Shown one piece after another: positions 16,501 through 24,287 of a stretch of DNA of 40,439 nt. The notes below the pieces were generated by a model. That model worked only from the letters and a program-made list of their open reading frames with translations. It was not told where the DNA came from and made no database searches. The translations under genes were made by a program, and so were the position numbers. The stretch covers positions 1-40,439 of the forward strand of contig NZ_PYWI01000032.1 in NCBI RefSeq assembly GCF_003049575.1. The letters run 5' to 3'. Numbering within the stretch: the stretch's first letter is position 1; each line of letters starts with the position of its first letter. Source of the stretch: Lysinibacillus parviboronicapiens. Its GTDB lineage: Bacteria; Bacillota; Bacilli; Bacillales_A; Planococcaceae.

Positions 16501-17266
16501 ATGAAGGAGACAATTGCTACAATAACGACTATAGCACAAACCAAAATTAAGATGATGAAGCAAAGACCGAGCACTTATTTACTGCAAGCCATATTTGGTG
16601 GGCTCTTTATTGGCTTTGGTATTTTACTCATCGTAACAATCGGCGGTTTATTTGAGCCATCAGGTGTACCAGTATGAAAGTTGTGCAGGGTCTCGCATTT
16701 GGTGTGGCCCTTAGTATGGTCATGATGGCTGGAGCAAATTTGTTTACAGGAGATAACTTAGTATTGACGATTAGTACATTAGAAAAAAAGTCGTCACCAT
16801 TAGAAATGATTAGTATTTGGACGTTTAGTTATCTAGGAAATTTTATCGGTTCACTGTTCGCTGCGATGTTGTTCGTTTATGCGGGACTTGCGATGGGAGA
16901 TACGGCAGCTTATATCGAAAAAATGGCAACGGCCAAGATGACTGCAGGATTTGTGGCGCTTTCATGCGCGGCATTTTATGTAATCTGCTTGTTTGTTTGG
17001 CAGTATGGTGCAACTATAAATTGAAAACAGAAATCGCAAAATTAGCGATGATTTTTAGCTGTATTTTTCCATTTATTACGTCTGGATTTGAGCATAGTAT
17101 TGCTAATATGACACTCTTTAGCCTAGCACTTATGGTGCCACATGGGGACCTTGTATCTATGAGTGGCGCCATAGCTAATTTAATTCCAGTGACGATTGGC
17201 AATATCATTGGCGGTGCCATCATTGGCATTGTGTATTGGATGAACATAAGATGTGAAGGGGATTAA
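16501..17266 (+). pseudogene. Formate/nitrite transporter family gene with two frameshifts
   Basis: FNT proteins (FocA/NirC) are six-segment membrane channels for formate, nitrite or hydrosulfide. Three pieces line up along one such protein. The first is MKETIATITTIAQTKIKMMK with the first membrane segment (to 16677). The second is KVVQGLAFGVALSMVMMAGA then NLFTGDNLVL (16674-about 16960). The third is FMRGILCNLLVCLAVWCNYK to IASGYEHS-like ITSGFEHSIANMTLFSLAL (to 17266). Each junction needs one extra base: near 16673, and in the TTT run near 16961. If mended it is about 255 residues, the usual length. ATG 16501 follows GGGGGA. The gene as given cannot make a full channel. Confidence 0.85.
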
Positions 17267-17267
17267 A

Positions 17268-17414
17268 ATGTTAGCTATATTGATGTGTTTCTGTATGATA
17301 TGCTATAAAATATTGGGAAATAAGGAAAAAATAAAAAGGCTGTCGATCAAGCAAATAATCGCAATAGGAGTGCTTTATACCATTATGTTTACCGTTGCAT
17401 TCTGTATCATTTAA
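17268..17414 (+). CDS. Tiny hydrophobic ORF after the transporter
   Basis: 48 codons from ATG 17268, directly after the transporter stop and behind GAAGGGG. Two hydrophobic stretches (MLAILMCFCMICYKILG and IIAIGVLYTIMFTVAFCII) suggest a small membrane protein. In the same frame, past the TAA, another hydrophobic stretch follows to 17555, so this may be the front of a longer broken gene. No family recognised. Confidence 0.4.
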   Translation: MLAILMCFCMICYKILGNKEKIKRLSIKQIIAIGVLYTIMFTVAFCII

Positions 17415-17429
17415 GGCGGTGGGAAACTA

Positions 17430-17555
17430 CTGAAACGTTATGTGCAGTGGATACTTTTAAAGTCTCTGCTTGCTGATGTAATCATTATAGTCGCTTGGAT
17501 GATTAGCGGTATATTATATGACAAGATAAACCCAAAACTATTACATTCAAAATAG
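17430..17555 (+). other. Open hydrophobic frame, same phase as the preceding ORF
   Basis: From CTG 17430 the frame reads LKRYVQWILLKSLLADVIII then VAWMISGILYDKINPKLL and stops at TAG 17553. It lacks a standard start codon at its beginning. AAGGCGG upstream could be a ribosome binding site. Either the tail of a gene split by TAA at 17412 or a separate small membrane peptide. Confidence 0.3.
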
Positions 17556-17589
17556 GAACTGTATATAGTCTATAGAGGGAGTGAATGAT

Positions 17590-18609
17590 GTGGAAAAAAT
17601 AACTCAGTTAAAACAAGCTATTCAAAGGTTGAATGAAGCGGATGCAAAATCGATGCTGTTGTTATTGCTGGTAAATAGCAGTTTGAATGAAGAAAAGTTA
17701 CAAGATATACGACAATCCATTTTAAAGTTCGGGGATAAGCCTAAAACGAGGGATGTGCAAACGATGCACATCGTTTTTGGTGAATCGCCAGCTGGAAGTC
17801 TAAAAGCTGCTTTTCGCAATACAGACTATACCAATACGGAAGATATTATTATGCTGCCAACAAACTTTTCAATTGGTCCATTGAAAGATTTACATAAGGT
17901 CTCTGGTATCGAGGCTTGATTTGAGTGGTTCCAAGAACGCTATAACTCTGAGGATGATGGGCTACAATTATATAAAAGTTCTATGTTCGATATTGTGGAA
18001 AAAATAAAGAATATTCCCCCGCATCAGCATATCGTTATTTGGACTTGTCAAAATGCCCATGAGCAAACGGGTTTACGTCTCGTTTTAGCAATGTTGGAAA
18101 ATAAGTTAAATCCCGTGTTTGTTCTGGATACGTATACAGCATTTCATGAAATTTATAGCCTCCCACATTTAGCGGAAGATAACTACCCAAGATCGTCTGG
18201 TGAAGTTAGTTCAGAGGATTTGTTAAGCTTTTACGAACGGTATGATTTACGACCATTACAGCAGGCGAAACGACAAATATTATGTGCGGAAGGCTTGCGA
18301 ATGCTTGCAGATGATGACTATTTAATTCGGTCATGGGAACATCATGAGCTATGGCAAAATACAAATGAGGATTGTGATGATGCGTTTATTATTGCATGTG
18401 CAAAGCGATTAGAGAAGGAAGAGGGCAACAAGAAATTTCGAAAATCGGCCCGTTTAATTGGCGAGGTAATGGGGCATATGGAGCAATATAGAGGAGATGA
18501 GTGGATTGAATATCGATTACGCTGTTTAATCAAGCAAGGTGTTTTTATGCATAAAGGGGATTTAAAGGCCATGCGCTATTATGAAGTGAGATTGCCGGAT
18601 GCTACTTGA
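17590..18609 (+). pseudogene. DUF1835 family protein split by an in-frame TGA
   Basis: DUF1835 proteins are bacillar cytoplasmic proteins of about 330 residues with unknown function. The N-terminal part has the family signature MHIVFGESPAGSLKAAF (about residue 57). It stops at TGA 17917-17919, yet the same frame goes on without a break: FEWFQERYNSEDDG, then IVIWTCQNAHEQTGLRLVLA, to the end at 18609. TGG to TGA at one codon (SGIEA-W-FEWFQ) is the simplest explanation. GTG 17590 is a likely start, with GAGGGA upstream. If read through it would be about 339 residues. Confidence 0.85.
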
Positions 18610-18629
18610 TAGATTCATTTTCTGAAGTT

Positions 18630-18658
18630 TTGATTTCCCTAAAAATCATAGATAGAAT
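18630..18658 (+). promoter_or_regulatory. Sigma-A promoter of the ABC-F leader
   Basis: TTGATT at 18630-18635, 17 bases, TAGAAT at 18653-18658. Transcription would start near 18665, giving a leader of about 130 bases before the ABC-F gene. Confidence 0.65.
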
Positions 18659-18700
18659 GACTAACAAGTACTTTTATATAGAGATAAGGAGTGGTAACTT

Positions 18701-18724
18701 ATGATGATGCTTTTGTTTTATTAA
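18701..18724 (+). CDS. Leader peptide (MMMLLFY) upstream of the ABC-F gene
   Basis: A seven-codon ORF, ATG 18701 to TAA 18722-18724, behind a strong ribosome binding site (AAGGAGTGG). Its stop codon touches the 5' arm of the first leader hairpin. Short leader peptides on which drug-bound ribosomes stall control many erm and ABC-F resistance genes. That this one does so is inference from layout. Confidence 0.6.
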   Translation: MMMLLFY

Positions 18725-18793
18725 TACGAGCTTAGCAGAATAAGCTCGTATCGATCCTAGCTATCGATACGAAATACTACATTTCGGAGGTAG
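18724..18793 (+). promoter_or_regulatory. Putative translational attenuator (three competing hairpins)
   Basis: Hairpin 1: ATACGAGCTTA (18724-18734) with TAAGCTCGTAT (18741-18751), 11 bp, perfect. Hairpin 2: CGTATCGAT (18747-18755) with ATCGATACG (18763-18771), 9 bp, sharing CGTAT with hairpin 1. Hairpin 3: CGAAAT (18770-18775) with ATTTCG (18781-18786), sharing CG with hairpin 2 and abutting the GGAGG of the ABC-F gene; CTAC/GTAG (18777-18780/18790-18793) could also enclose it. 1 plus 3 excludes 2, as in ermC-type 1:2, 3:4 versus 2:3 switching. No U-tract follows, so translational control is more likely than termination. Confidence 0.65.
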
Positions 18794-18798
18794 CGAAT

Positions 18799-20253
18799 AT
18801 GGAACAAATATGCTTGGAATTAGAAAATATTGAAGTGACATTTTTGGAGAAAGAAATCATAGCAATAGATCGTTTAGCAGTACATCAATTTGATCGCATC
18901 GGTATTGTGGGCGATAATGGGGCCGGGAAAAGTACCTTAATGAAATTACTTGCAGGGAAGCTTCAACCAACTCGCGGACAAGTTAGGCGATACGTCAATC
19001 CAGGGTATATCGAACAAATCGAAGCACCTACAATGACAGAGGCGGATGGGACGTTGCTTAGCAAATTAGCTGTTCCAACTCAAACTAACCAACTAAGTGG
19101 TGGAGAGCAAACAAGACTAAAATTAGCACAGCTATTCACACATTACTATGAGGCATTGCTATTAGATGAGCCAACTACACATTTAGATCAACAAGGTATT
19201 GCCTTTTTACTAGACGAGCTTTGCTATTATTACGGGGCACTTGTATGTATTAGTCATGATCGAACATTTCTAGATCAGATGGTGACAACGATTTGGGAAG
19301 TCGAATCAGGAAAAGTGCGGGTTTACAAGGGCAACTATAGTGATTATAAACGACAAAAACAGTTGGAACGAGAGCAACAAGAACAGGCACACGAGCAATT
19401 TATGAAGGAAAAGGCTCGACTAGAAAAAGCGGCTCAGGAGAAAATGAAAAAGGCTGAGAAAATAGCACAGGCTGGTAAGTTGTCGCGTAAGGAATCGAAG
19501 GCGATGGCCAATCGTATGTTTGAAACAAAATCTAAAAGTACAAGTCAAAAGGCCGTCTATAAAGCAGCAAAGGCTATTGAAAAGCGTGTAGACAAGCTAC
19601 AAAAAGTTGAGACTGTCAAAGAGCAGAAGAAAATTGTTTTTAGACAAGTACCTGCTCTTGAATTGCATAACAAGTTTCCAATTATGGCACAGCACTTAAC
19701 ACTACAAGTAGCAAATAAGGTGCTGCTACAAGATGTCAACTTCCAATTACCGCTTGGTCAAACGATTGCCATCACGGGTCCTAATGGCAGTGGTAAAAGT
19801 ACATTACTTTCACATATGGCGAATTATGGAGAGGGTTTAATTATTTCACCAAAGGTTAAAATCGGAATTTTTCGTCAAATGAGTTATCGATTAGAACAAC
19901 AAGAAACAGTCCTGCAATTTTTGAAGAAGCGTTCAGACTATGATGAGGGGATGCTGCGTAGTGTTCTTCATGCAATGCAATTTGTAGGAACCGATGTCCA
20001 AAAAAGTGTTCTTGCATTAAGTGGCGGAGAAGCGATTCGTTTGCAACTTTGTCAGTTGTTTTTGGGTGATTATAATTTATTATTATTAGATGAACCTACA
20101 AATTTTCTTGATATTCATGCCATTGAAGCTTTGGAACAGTTCATCATGGCGTATGAGGGCACGGTTATTATTGCATCGCACGATCAAGCAATTATTAAAA
20201 ACGTTGCGGATATGCAGTTTCAACTAAGCGCTCAAAAGCTACAACGAGTATAA
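18799..20253 (+). CDS. ABC-F ribosomal protection ATPase, Msr-like
   Basis: ABC-F proteins have two ATPase domains and no membrane part. They bind the ribosomal E site; the Msr/Vga/Lsa/Vml types dislodge macrolides, lincosamides, pleuromutilins or streptogramins. 484 residues. Domain 1: Walker A GDNGAGKST (38-46), signature LSGGEQT (about 98), Walker B ALLLDEPTTHLDQ. A charged linker (about 190-275, rich in Lys, Glu, Gln) is the drug-antagonising region. Domain 2: GPNGSGKST (about 330), LSGGEAI, LLLLDEPTNFLD. Length and linker style resemble Msr-type proteins. The inducible-looking leader supports a resistance role; which drug is not readable. A housekeeping ABC-F is the alternative. Confidence 0.85.
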   Translation: MEQICLELENIEVTFLEKEIIAIDRLAVHQFDRIGIVGDNGAGKSTLMKLLAGKLQPTRGQVRRYVNPGYIEQIEAPTMTEADGTLLSKLAVPTQTNQLSGGEQTRLKLAQLFTHYYEALLLDEPTTHLDQQGIAFLLDELCYYYGALVCISHDRTFLDQMVTTIWEVESGKVRVYKGNYSDYKRQKQLEREQQEQAHEQFMKEKARLEKAAQEKMKKAEKIAQAGKLSRKESKAMANRMFETKSKSTSQKAVYKAAKAIEKRVDKLQKVETVKEQKKIVFRQVPALELHNKFPIMAQHLTLQVANKVLLQDVNFQLPLGQTIAITGPNGSGKSTLLSHMANYGEGLIISPKVKIGIFRQMSYRLEQQETVLQFLKKRSDYDEGMLRSVLHAMQFVGTDVQKSVLALSGGEAIRLQLCQLFLGDYNLLLLDEPTNFLDIHAIEALEQFIMAYEGTVIIASHDQAIIKNVADMQFQLSAQKLQRV

Positions 20254-20305
20254 GCATTAATGTTACAATAAAAAGTGAGTCAATGGGATAGAAGGAGTGA
20301 AAAAG

Positions 20306-20731
20306 ATGTTAAAAACTGAAGTTTTCGAACAACTTAAAAAGGCGATGAGAGAAAAGGACGTATTGGCAAAAGGTGTGCTAACTCTTGTGAAATCAGCGTT
20401 AGATTTGGCAGAGAAGGAAAAGGGGGAAGCCCTAACACACGATGAGGAAATTGCCATCATCAATCGTGAAGTGAAGCAAACTAATCAGGCATTGGAAGGC
20501 GCACAAAATGCCGGTCGTGCAGACTTAATTGAAAAAGAGCAAGCGAAACTAGTGTTACTAAAATCATTCCTGCCAAAACAATTAACTGAAGTAGAAATTG
20601 CTGAAAAACTAACGGCAGCGGGAGTTATCTCGGGCATGAATATGGGAGAAGCGATGAAAATTGCTAAACCACTGTTAACGGGTCAAGCAGAAGGTGCTGT
20701 TATTTCAAAAGTTGTAAAAAGTTTAATCTAA
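20306..20731 (+). CDS. GatB/YqeY domain-containing protein
   Basis: 141 residues from ATG 20306, with AAGGAG 9 bases upstream; the in-frame GTG at 20297 is too close to that site. The protein is helical and has family hallmarks: VLTLVKSALDLAEKEKGEAL, DEEIAIINREVKQTNQALEG, LIEKEQAKLVLLKSFLPKQL and the end GQAEGAVISKVVKSLI. YqeY-like domains are shared with the tail of GatB of the tRNA amidotransferase, but their own role is unknown. In B. subtilis yqeY follows rpsU downstream of mtaB; here it lies 17 kb away from that cluster and may be a second copy. Confidence 0.85.
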   Translation: MLKTEVFEQLKKAMREKDVLAKGVLTLVKSALDLAEKEKGEALTHDEEIAIINREVKQTNQALEGAQNAGRADLIEKEQAKLVLLKSFLPKQLTEVEIAEKLTAAGVISGMNMGEAMKIAKPLLTGQAEGAVISKVVKSLI

Positions 20732-20782
20732 CAACTATATTGCTTCACCTTCAGGAAACGATAAAGTTTTACATTCAAACAC

Positions 20783-20818
20783 AAGGGATAGCCAGCTACA
20801 CTAGCGGGTTATCCCTTC
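20783..20818 (+). terminator. Terminator after the YqeY-like gene
   Basis: AAGGGATAGCCAGC pairs with GCGGGTTATCCCTT across a 7-base loop (two G-T/mismatch positions), followed by CTTCCTTCTC, a weak U-tract. Confidence 0.6.
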
Positions 20819-20858
20819 TTCCTTCTCTAATATTTGTTATTATAATTTAATTTGTTCG

Positions 20859-20887
20859 TTGTCAATTAAATGAGAAAAATTTATACT
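20859..20887 (+). promoter_or_regulatory. Sigma-A promoter of the tetR-type gene
   Basis: TTGTCA, 17 bases, TATACT: a near-consensus promoter. The operator lies directly downstream of the -10, so a bound repressor would block the start. Confidence 0.8.
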
Positions 20888-20888
20888 A

Positions 20889-20907
20889 TTAATTAACCAC
20901 TGGTTAG
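20889..20907 (+). promoter_or_regulatory. Operator of the TetR-family regulator, copy 1
   Basis: TTAATTAACCACTGGTTAG, with the dyad TAACCA-C-TGGTTA. A near-identical site in inverse orientation lies before the next gene (21542-21560). Position next to the -10 suggests autorepression. Confidence 0.7.
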
Positions 20908-20921
20908 TTAGGGAGGGTATC

Positions 20922-21491
20922 ATGTCACCACGTAAGCCATCAGCACATGAACTGACGCAAGAAATGATTGTAGAAGTAGCACATAAACAGTTTACCGAAA
21001 AAGATTTTCAACAAGTTTCCATGCGTAGTATCGCAAAAGAGCTTGGTTGTAGCCATGGGGCAATTTACTATCATTTTAAAAATAAAGCGGAATTATTTTA
21101 TGTCATTATTGGTGCGTATTTTACGCAATTAAATAAAATTTTAGATGACACTGTGAATGGAACTGAAGATTATGAAACAAAACTTTATAATGTATTTATA
21201 GGCTTTATGAAGTTTGGTTTAAATCATCAAAGCCAATATGAATTGATGTTTATGGTGAGAGATGTTGAAATAGACGGTCTATCACAAGAGGCTGCAAATC
21301 TTAGCTATGAAAAATTTGCGCAATCTCTACAAGCTCTAGCTACAAATAAATTATTGGTTTCAGATATTCATTCTGTCTTTATTGCGTTACATGGTTTTGT
21401 TTCACATTATCGACATTATGTGAAAGACTATGAGGAAGCAAGAGAAGCTGTAAATGTACATGCTAAATTTCTTGTCAAAGCATTAACATAA
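20922..21491 (+). CDS. TetR/AcrR family transcriptional regulator
   Basis: 189 residues. The N-terminal DNA-binding domain (10-58) shows VSMRSIAKELGCSHGAIYYH and FKNKAELFYVII, the helix-turn-helix and following helix of TetR proteins. The C-terminal ligand domain is of the common TetR_C type (for example LMFMVRDVEIDGLSQEAANL). ATG 20922 follows GGGAGGG. A dyad at its own promoter and the same dyad before the NAD-epimerase gene downstream suggest that it represses itself and that gene. The effector is unknown. Confidence 0.92.
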   Translation: MSPRKPSAHELTQEMIVEVAHKQFTEKDFQQVSMRSIAKELGCSHGAIYYHFKNKAELFYVIIGAYFTQLNKILDDTVNGTEDYETKLYNVFIGFMKFGLNHQSQYELMFMVRDVEIDGLSQEAANLSYEKFAQSLQALATNKLLVSDIHSVFIALHGFVSHYRHYVKDYEEAREAVNVHAKFLVKALT

Positions 21492-21541
21492 GGAATGTAG
21501 GCTCTAGATTATGTGAATTTGGAGTTTGCTTTTAGCATTAT

Positions 21542-21560
21542 TTGACCGGTGGTTAATTAA
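21542..21560 (-). promoter_or_regulatory. Operator of the TetR-family regulator, copy 2
   Basis: TTAATTAACCACCGGTCAA on the minus strand, matching copy 1 at 16 of 19 positions. It ends 15 bases before the start of the next gene, overlapping its leader. Confidence 0.65.
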
Positions 21561-21574
21561 AGGGGGAATGAAAT

Positions 21575-22513
21575 GTGAAGAAAGCATTAGTAGTGGGGGC
21601 GTCCGGTGGAATGGGCTATGCACTTGTTAACGAATTAGCTGCGAGAGGTATAGAGGTAGTGGCTTTCGCTAGGGGTAAAGAGAAGTTGGTAGCCCTTTTT
21701 CAACAGCAACCGAATGTGACAATTTATTCAGGCGATGTATTCAATGTAGAACAGCTAGAGAAGGCTTCCCTTGGGGTAGAGGTTATTTTTCATGCAATTA
21801 GCTTTCCCTATCAAGAATGGGAAGAAAAGCATATGCGGTGCTTAAATATCCTAATTAGGGTTGCACAGGCACAACAGGCGAAAATCGTACTTGTAGATAA
21901 TATATATGCATATGGAGAGCCAACTACAAGCGTTGTTACAGAAGACACAACGAAAGACCCGCAAACGAAAAAAGGAAAAATTCGCTTAGCTATGGAACGC
22001 ACATTAATGGACAGTAATATACCATCATTAATTGTTCATCTGCCTGATTTATATGGTCCAAATGCTGAAAATACAATTTTATACGGAATGTTAAAAAGCG
22101 TTGTAAAAGATAAAAAGGCAAATTATGTGGGGAACATGCAAGTGGCGAGAGAATTCCTTTATACATTTGATGGAGCGAAAGCAATGGTTGAACTTGCTCT
22201 ACGGACAGACACATATAATCAAAATTGGCATGTGCCAGCTGTTCACACAATTACTGGAGAACAACTAGTGTCGATTTTACGAGACATTACTGGCTACAAG
22301 AGAGAGGTTCGTTCAGTTTCGAAAGCAATGATTGGACTGTTAGCCATCTTTTCACCATTTATGAAGGAAATGAAGGAAATGATGTATTTAACAGAGCAGC
22401 CTGTCATATTGAGTGGGGAAAAATATGAAAAAGCTATAGGTACTTTACCACAAACGCCGTATAAGAAAGGGCTTCAAGAGACATTGTTATGGTTGAAGGA
22501 GAGGGAGCAATAA
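21575..22513 (+). CDS. NAD(P)-dependent epimerase/dehydratase-like protein
   Basis: 312 residues of the extended short-chain dehydrogenase/NmrA-like group. The Rossmann loop is ALVVGASGGMGYALVNELAA (residues 4-23), followed by GDVFNVEQLEKA and the substrate-side VDNIYAYGEP, with Tyr in place of the classical YxxxK pattern (YAYGEP, no Lys), so catalysis is uncertain. GTG 21575 follows AAAGGGGG. It is the likely target of the preceding TetR regulator. Its substrate is unknown; such pairs often respond to electrophiles or xenobiotics, which is inference. Confidence 0.83.
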   Translation: MKKALVVGASGGMGYALVNELAARGIEVVAFARGKEKLVALFQQQPNVTIYSGDVFNVEQLEKASLGVEVIFHAISFPYQEWEEKHMRCLNILIRVAQAQQAKIVLVDNIYAYGEPTTSVVTEDTTKDPQTKKGKIRLAMERTLMDSNIPSLIVHLPDLYGPNAENTILYGMLKSVVKDKKANYVGNMQVAREFLYTFDGAKAMVELALRTDTYNQNWHVPAVHTITGEQLVSILRDITGYKREVRSVSKAMIGLLAIFSPFMKEMKEMMYLTEQPVILSGEKYEKAIGTLPQTPYKKGLQETLLWLKEREQ

Positions 22514-22548
22514 CAAATCAATTTTCAATAGAAATACATTGAAAACAA

Positions 22549-22586
22549 AAAAATGACTTTGGCAGATGCGCTCAAAGTCATTTTAT
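22549..22586. terminator. Two-way terminator between convergent genes
   Basis: AAAATGACTTTG pairs with CAAAGTCATTTT across a 10-base loop, between the epimerase-like gene and the convergent chemoreceptor gene. Confidence 0.85.
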
Positions 22587-22589
22587 TTG

Positions 22590-24287
22590 CTATAGCTTAA
22601 ATTTTTGTATGATATTGCGTAACTGTTGTGCCATTTCAGCTAAATTATTCGAAGAAGCAGTAATTTCCTCGATACTAGCTGACTGTTCTTCTGAAGCGGC
22701 AGCAACGCTTTGAATATTTCCAGATGCTTGAACAGCTACAACACCAACTTGCTCTACAGAACTAGCAATACTGCTAACCCCGTTATTTATATTGGAGATG
22801 ATGTTGTTAACATGGTCCATATCTTGGGTAAGTGCTGTAATATGAGAAAAAATTTCTCCAAAGGCTTCGCCTGAAGCATTAAAGGAAGTAGTACTTTCTT
22901 CAAGATTACTGCTACTAATCGCCATGGATTTCACAGCTTGAGTAGACTCCTCTTTAATCGTATCAATCCGTGAGCGAATACTATTAGCAGCTTCTAGAGA
23001 TTGGTCAGCTAGTTTACGGACTTCTTCAGCTACAACAGCAAAACCTTTACCGTGTTCACCAGCACGTGCTGCTTCTATCGATGCATTCAATGCAAGTAAA
23101 TTCGTTTGGTCTGTAATTTGAGTAATTAATGCTACTATATCGCCGATCTCATTCGTGTATGAACTTAAACGCTTCACAACATCTGAAGTCGCATGAATTG
23201 CATCGGATGTTTCATCCATCTTCTGTGTAGCACTTTGAATTGTTGTATTGCCCTTTTCTGCAATAGAGGATGCACTAAATGCCTTAGTCGTTACATCATT
23301 GACGCTGGATACAACCTCTGACATTTTTGTGGAGATGGCTGTAATATGATTTTCAACCTCTTCAATGGAAGTTGTTTGCACTTCTGAGCCACCTGCTACC
23401 TCCTGCATAGAAGAGGTAATTTGTTGAATGGATGCGCTTGTTTGCTCCGAGCTAGCAGATAATTCTTCTGACATTGCAGCTACCTGCTCAGCATTTTCAC
23501 CAATTTGGTAGATAAGAGAACGTAAATCCTCGGTCATATTTTGAATACCGTTAGAAAGTTGTGCAATTTCATTTGAGCCACTGATTTGCAAGGGCTGAAC
23601 AGATAAGTCACCTTGTGCCACTTTACCAACATAACCAGTCATATTTTTGATTGGTTTTGTAATGCCAATGCTAATGAAATAAGCCACAATGATACCAAAT
23701 ATCACAAAAATAACAGTCATAATAATACATAACCAAAGAGTCTGAGTTTGAAGTGTAGAAATGAATGAGGCATCCATATCTAAACCAAACAGAATATTCG
23801 TATCTTTAAAAGGAATAAAAATCGATTTATGGATACCAAATTCATCTTTATAAATATCACTAACTTGAATGTTACCTTTGTCTAAAGCAGTATGCATTTT
23901 ATCATCAAAAACATAATCTGCTTTGTAACTATCTTGATTACTTAAAGCTACAATATGTTCCTTGCCTTCTGCACGGGAAAGCACATAGGCATTTTCTATA
24001 TCATACTTTTTGATTGTTCTATTTAAATCATCTAATACTTTTTGATATTTTTCCTGACTGCCATTATCTGCTGCTATGACATCAGTTTTTTCTATATCAT
24101 CAAAAATCGTACCAGATACAACCTCTAAGGAAGATTCAAACTGTGTAATAACAAAATCATCAATTATTCTATAGGAAACAGCAAATAATACAACGCTAAA
24201 TATTACTGATATTATAGCGATTGGAATGGTAAAACTTGCAATATATTTATAGAGTAACGAACTCTTTAATTTAGTGACTATACTCAA
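22590..24287 (-). CDS. Methyl-accepting chemotaxis protein
   Basis: 565 residues, a membrane chemoreceptor that signals through CheW/CheA. Membrane segment 1 is at about 17-38, an extracellular Cache-like sensor of about 145 residues follows (with [20 protein letters not shown]), then segment 2 ([20 protein letters not shown]), a HAMP domain (about 210-262) and a long coiled-coil signalling domain with the conserved tip [20 protein letters not shown]. It starts at TTG 24287 with GGAGG upstream, inside the end of the decarboxylase gene (17-base overlap), so the two are translationally linked. The ligand is unknown; the partner gene hints at an amino acid or amine. Confidence 0.93.
   Translation of the reverse strand: MSIVTKLKSSLLYKYIASFTIPIAIISVIFSVVLFAVSYRIIDDFVITQFESSLEVVSGTIFDDIEKTDVIAADNGSQEKYQKVLDDLNRTIKKYDIENAYVLSRAEGKEHIVALSNQDSYKADYVFDDKMHTALDKGNIQVSDIYKDEFGIHKSIFIPFKDTNILFGLDMDASFISTLQTQTLWLCIIMTVIFVIFGIIVAYFISIGITKPIKNMTGYVGKVAQGDLSVQPLQISGSNEIAQLSNGIQNMTEDLRSLIYQIGENAEQVAAMSEELSASSEQTSASIQQITSSMQEVAGGSEVQTTSIEEVENHITAISTKMSEVVSSVNDVTTKAFSASSIAEKGNTTIQSATQKMDETSDAIHATSDVVKRLSSYTNEIGDIVALITQITDQTNLLALNASIEAARAGEHGKGFAVVAEEVRKLADQSLEAANSIRSRIDTIKEESTQAVKSMAISSSNLEESTTSFNASGEAFGEIFSHITALTQDMDHVNNIISNINNGVSSIASSVEQVGVVAVQASGNIQSVAAASEEQSASIEEITASSNNLAEMAQQLRNIIQKFKL

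Noticed and set aside
16674..17024. FNT fragments as separate genes in a translationally coupled operon
   Set aside because: None of the pieces is a complete channel and together they match one FNT protein, so frameshifts are the simpler explanation.
18724..18786. Leader hairpins as a transcription terminator
   Set aside because: No U-tract follows any of the hairpins; translational control fits better.
20306..20731. YqeY-like gene as the relocated partner of the mtaB-rpsU-yqeY block
   Set aside because: No rpsU or mtaB sequence lies beside it and it differs considerably from B. subtilis YqeY, so a paralogue is as likely.
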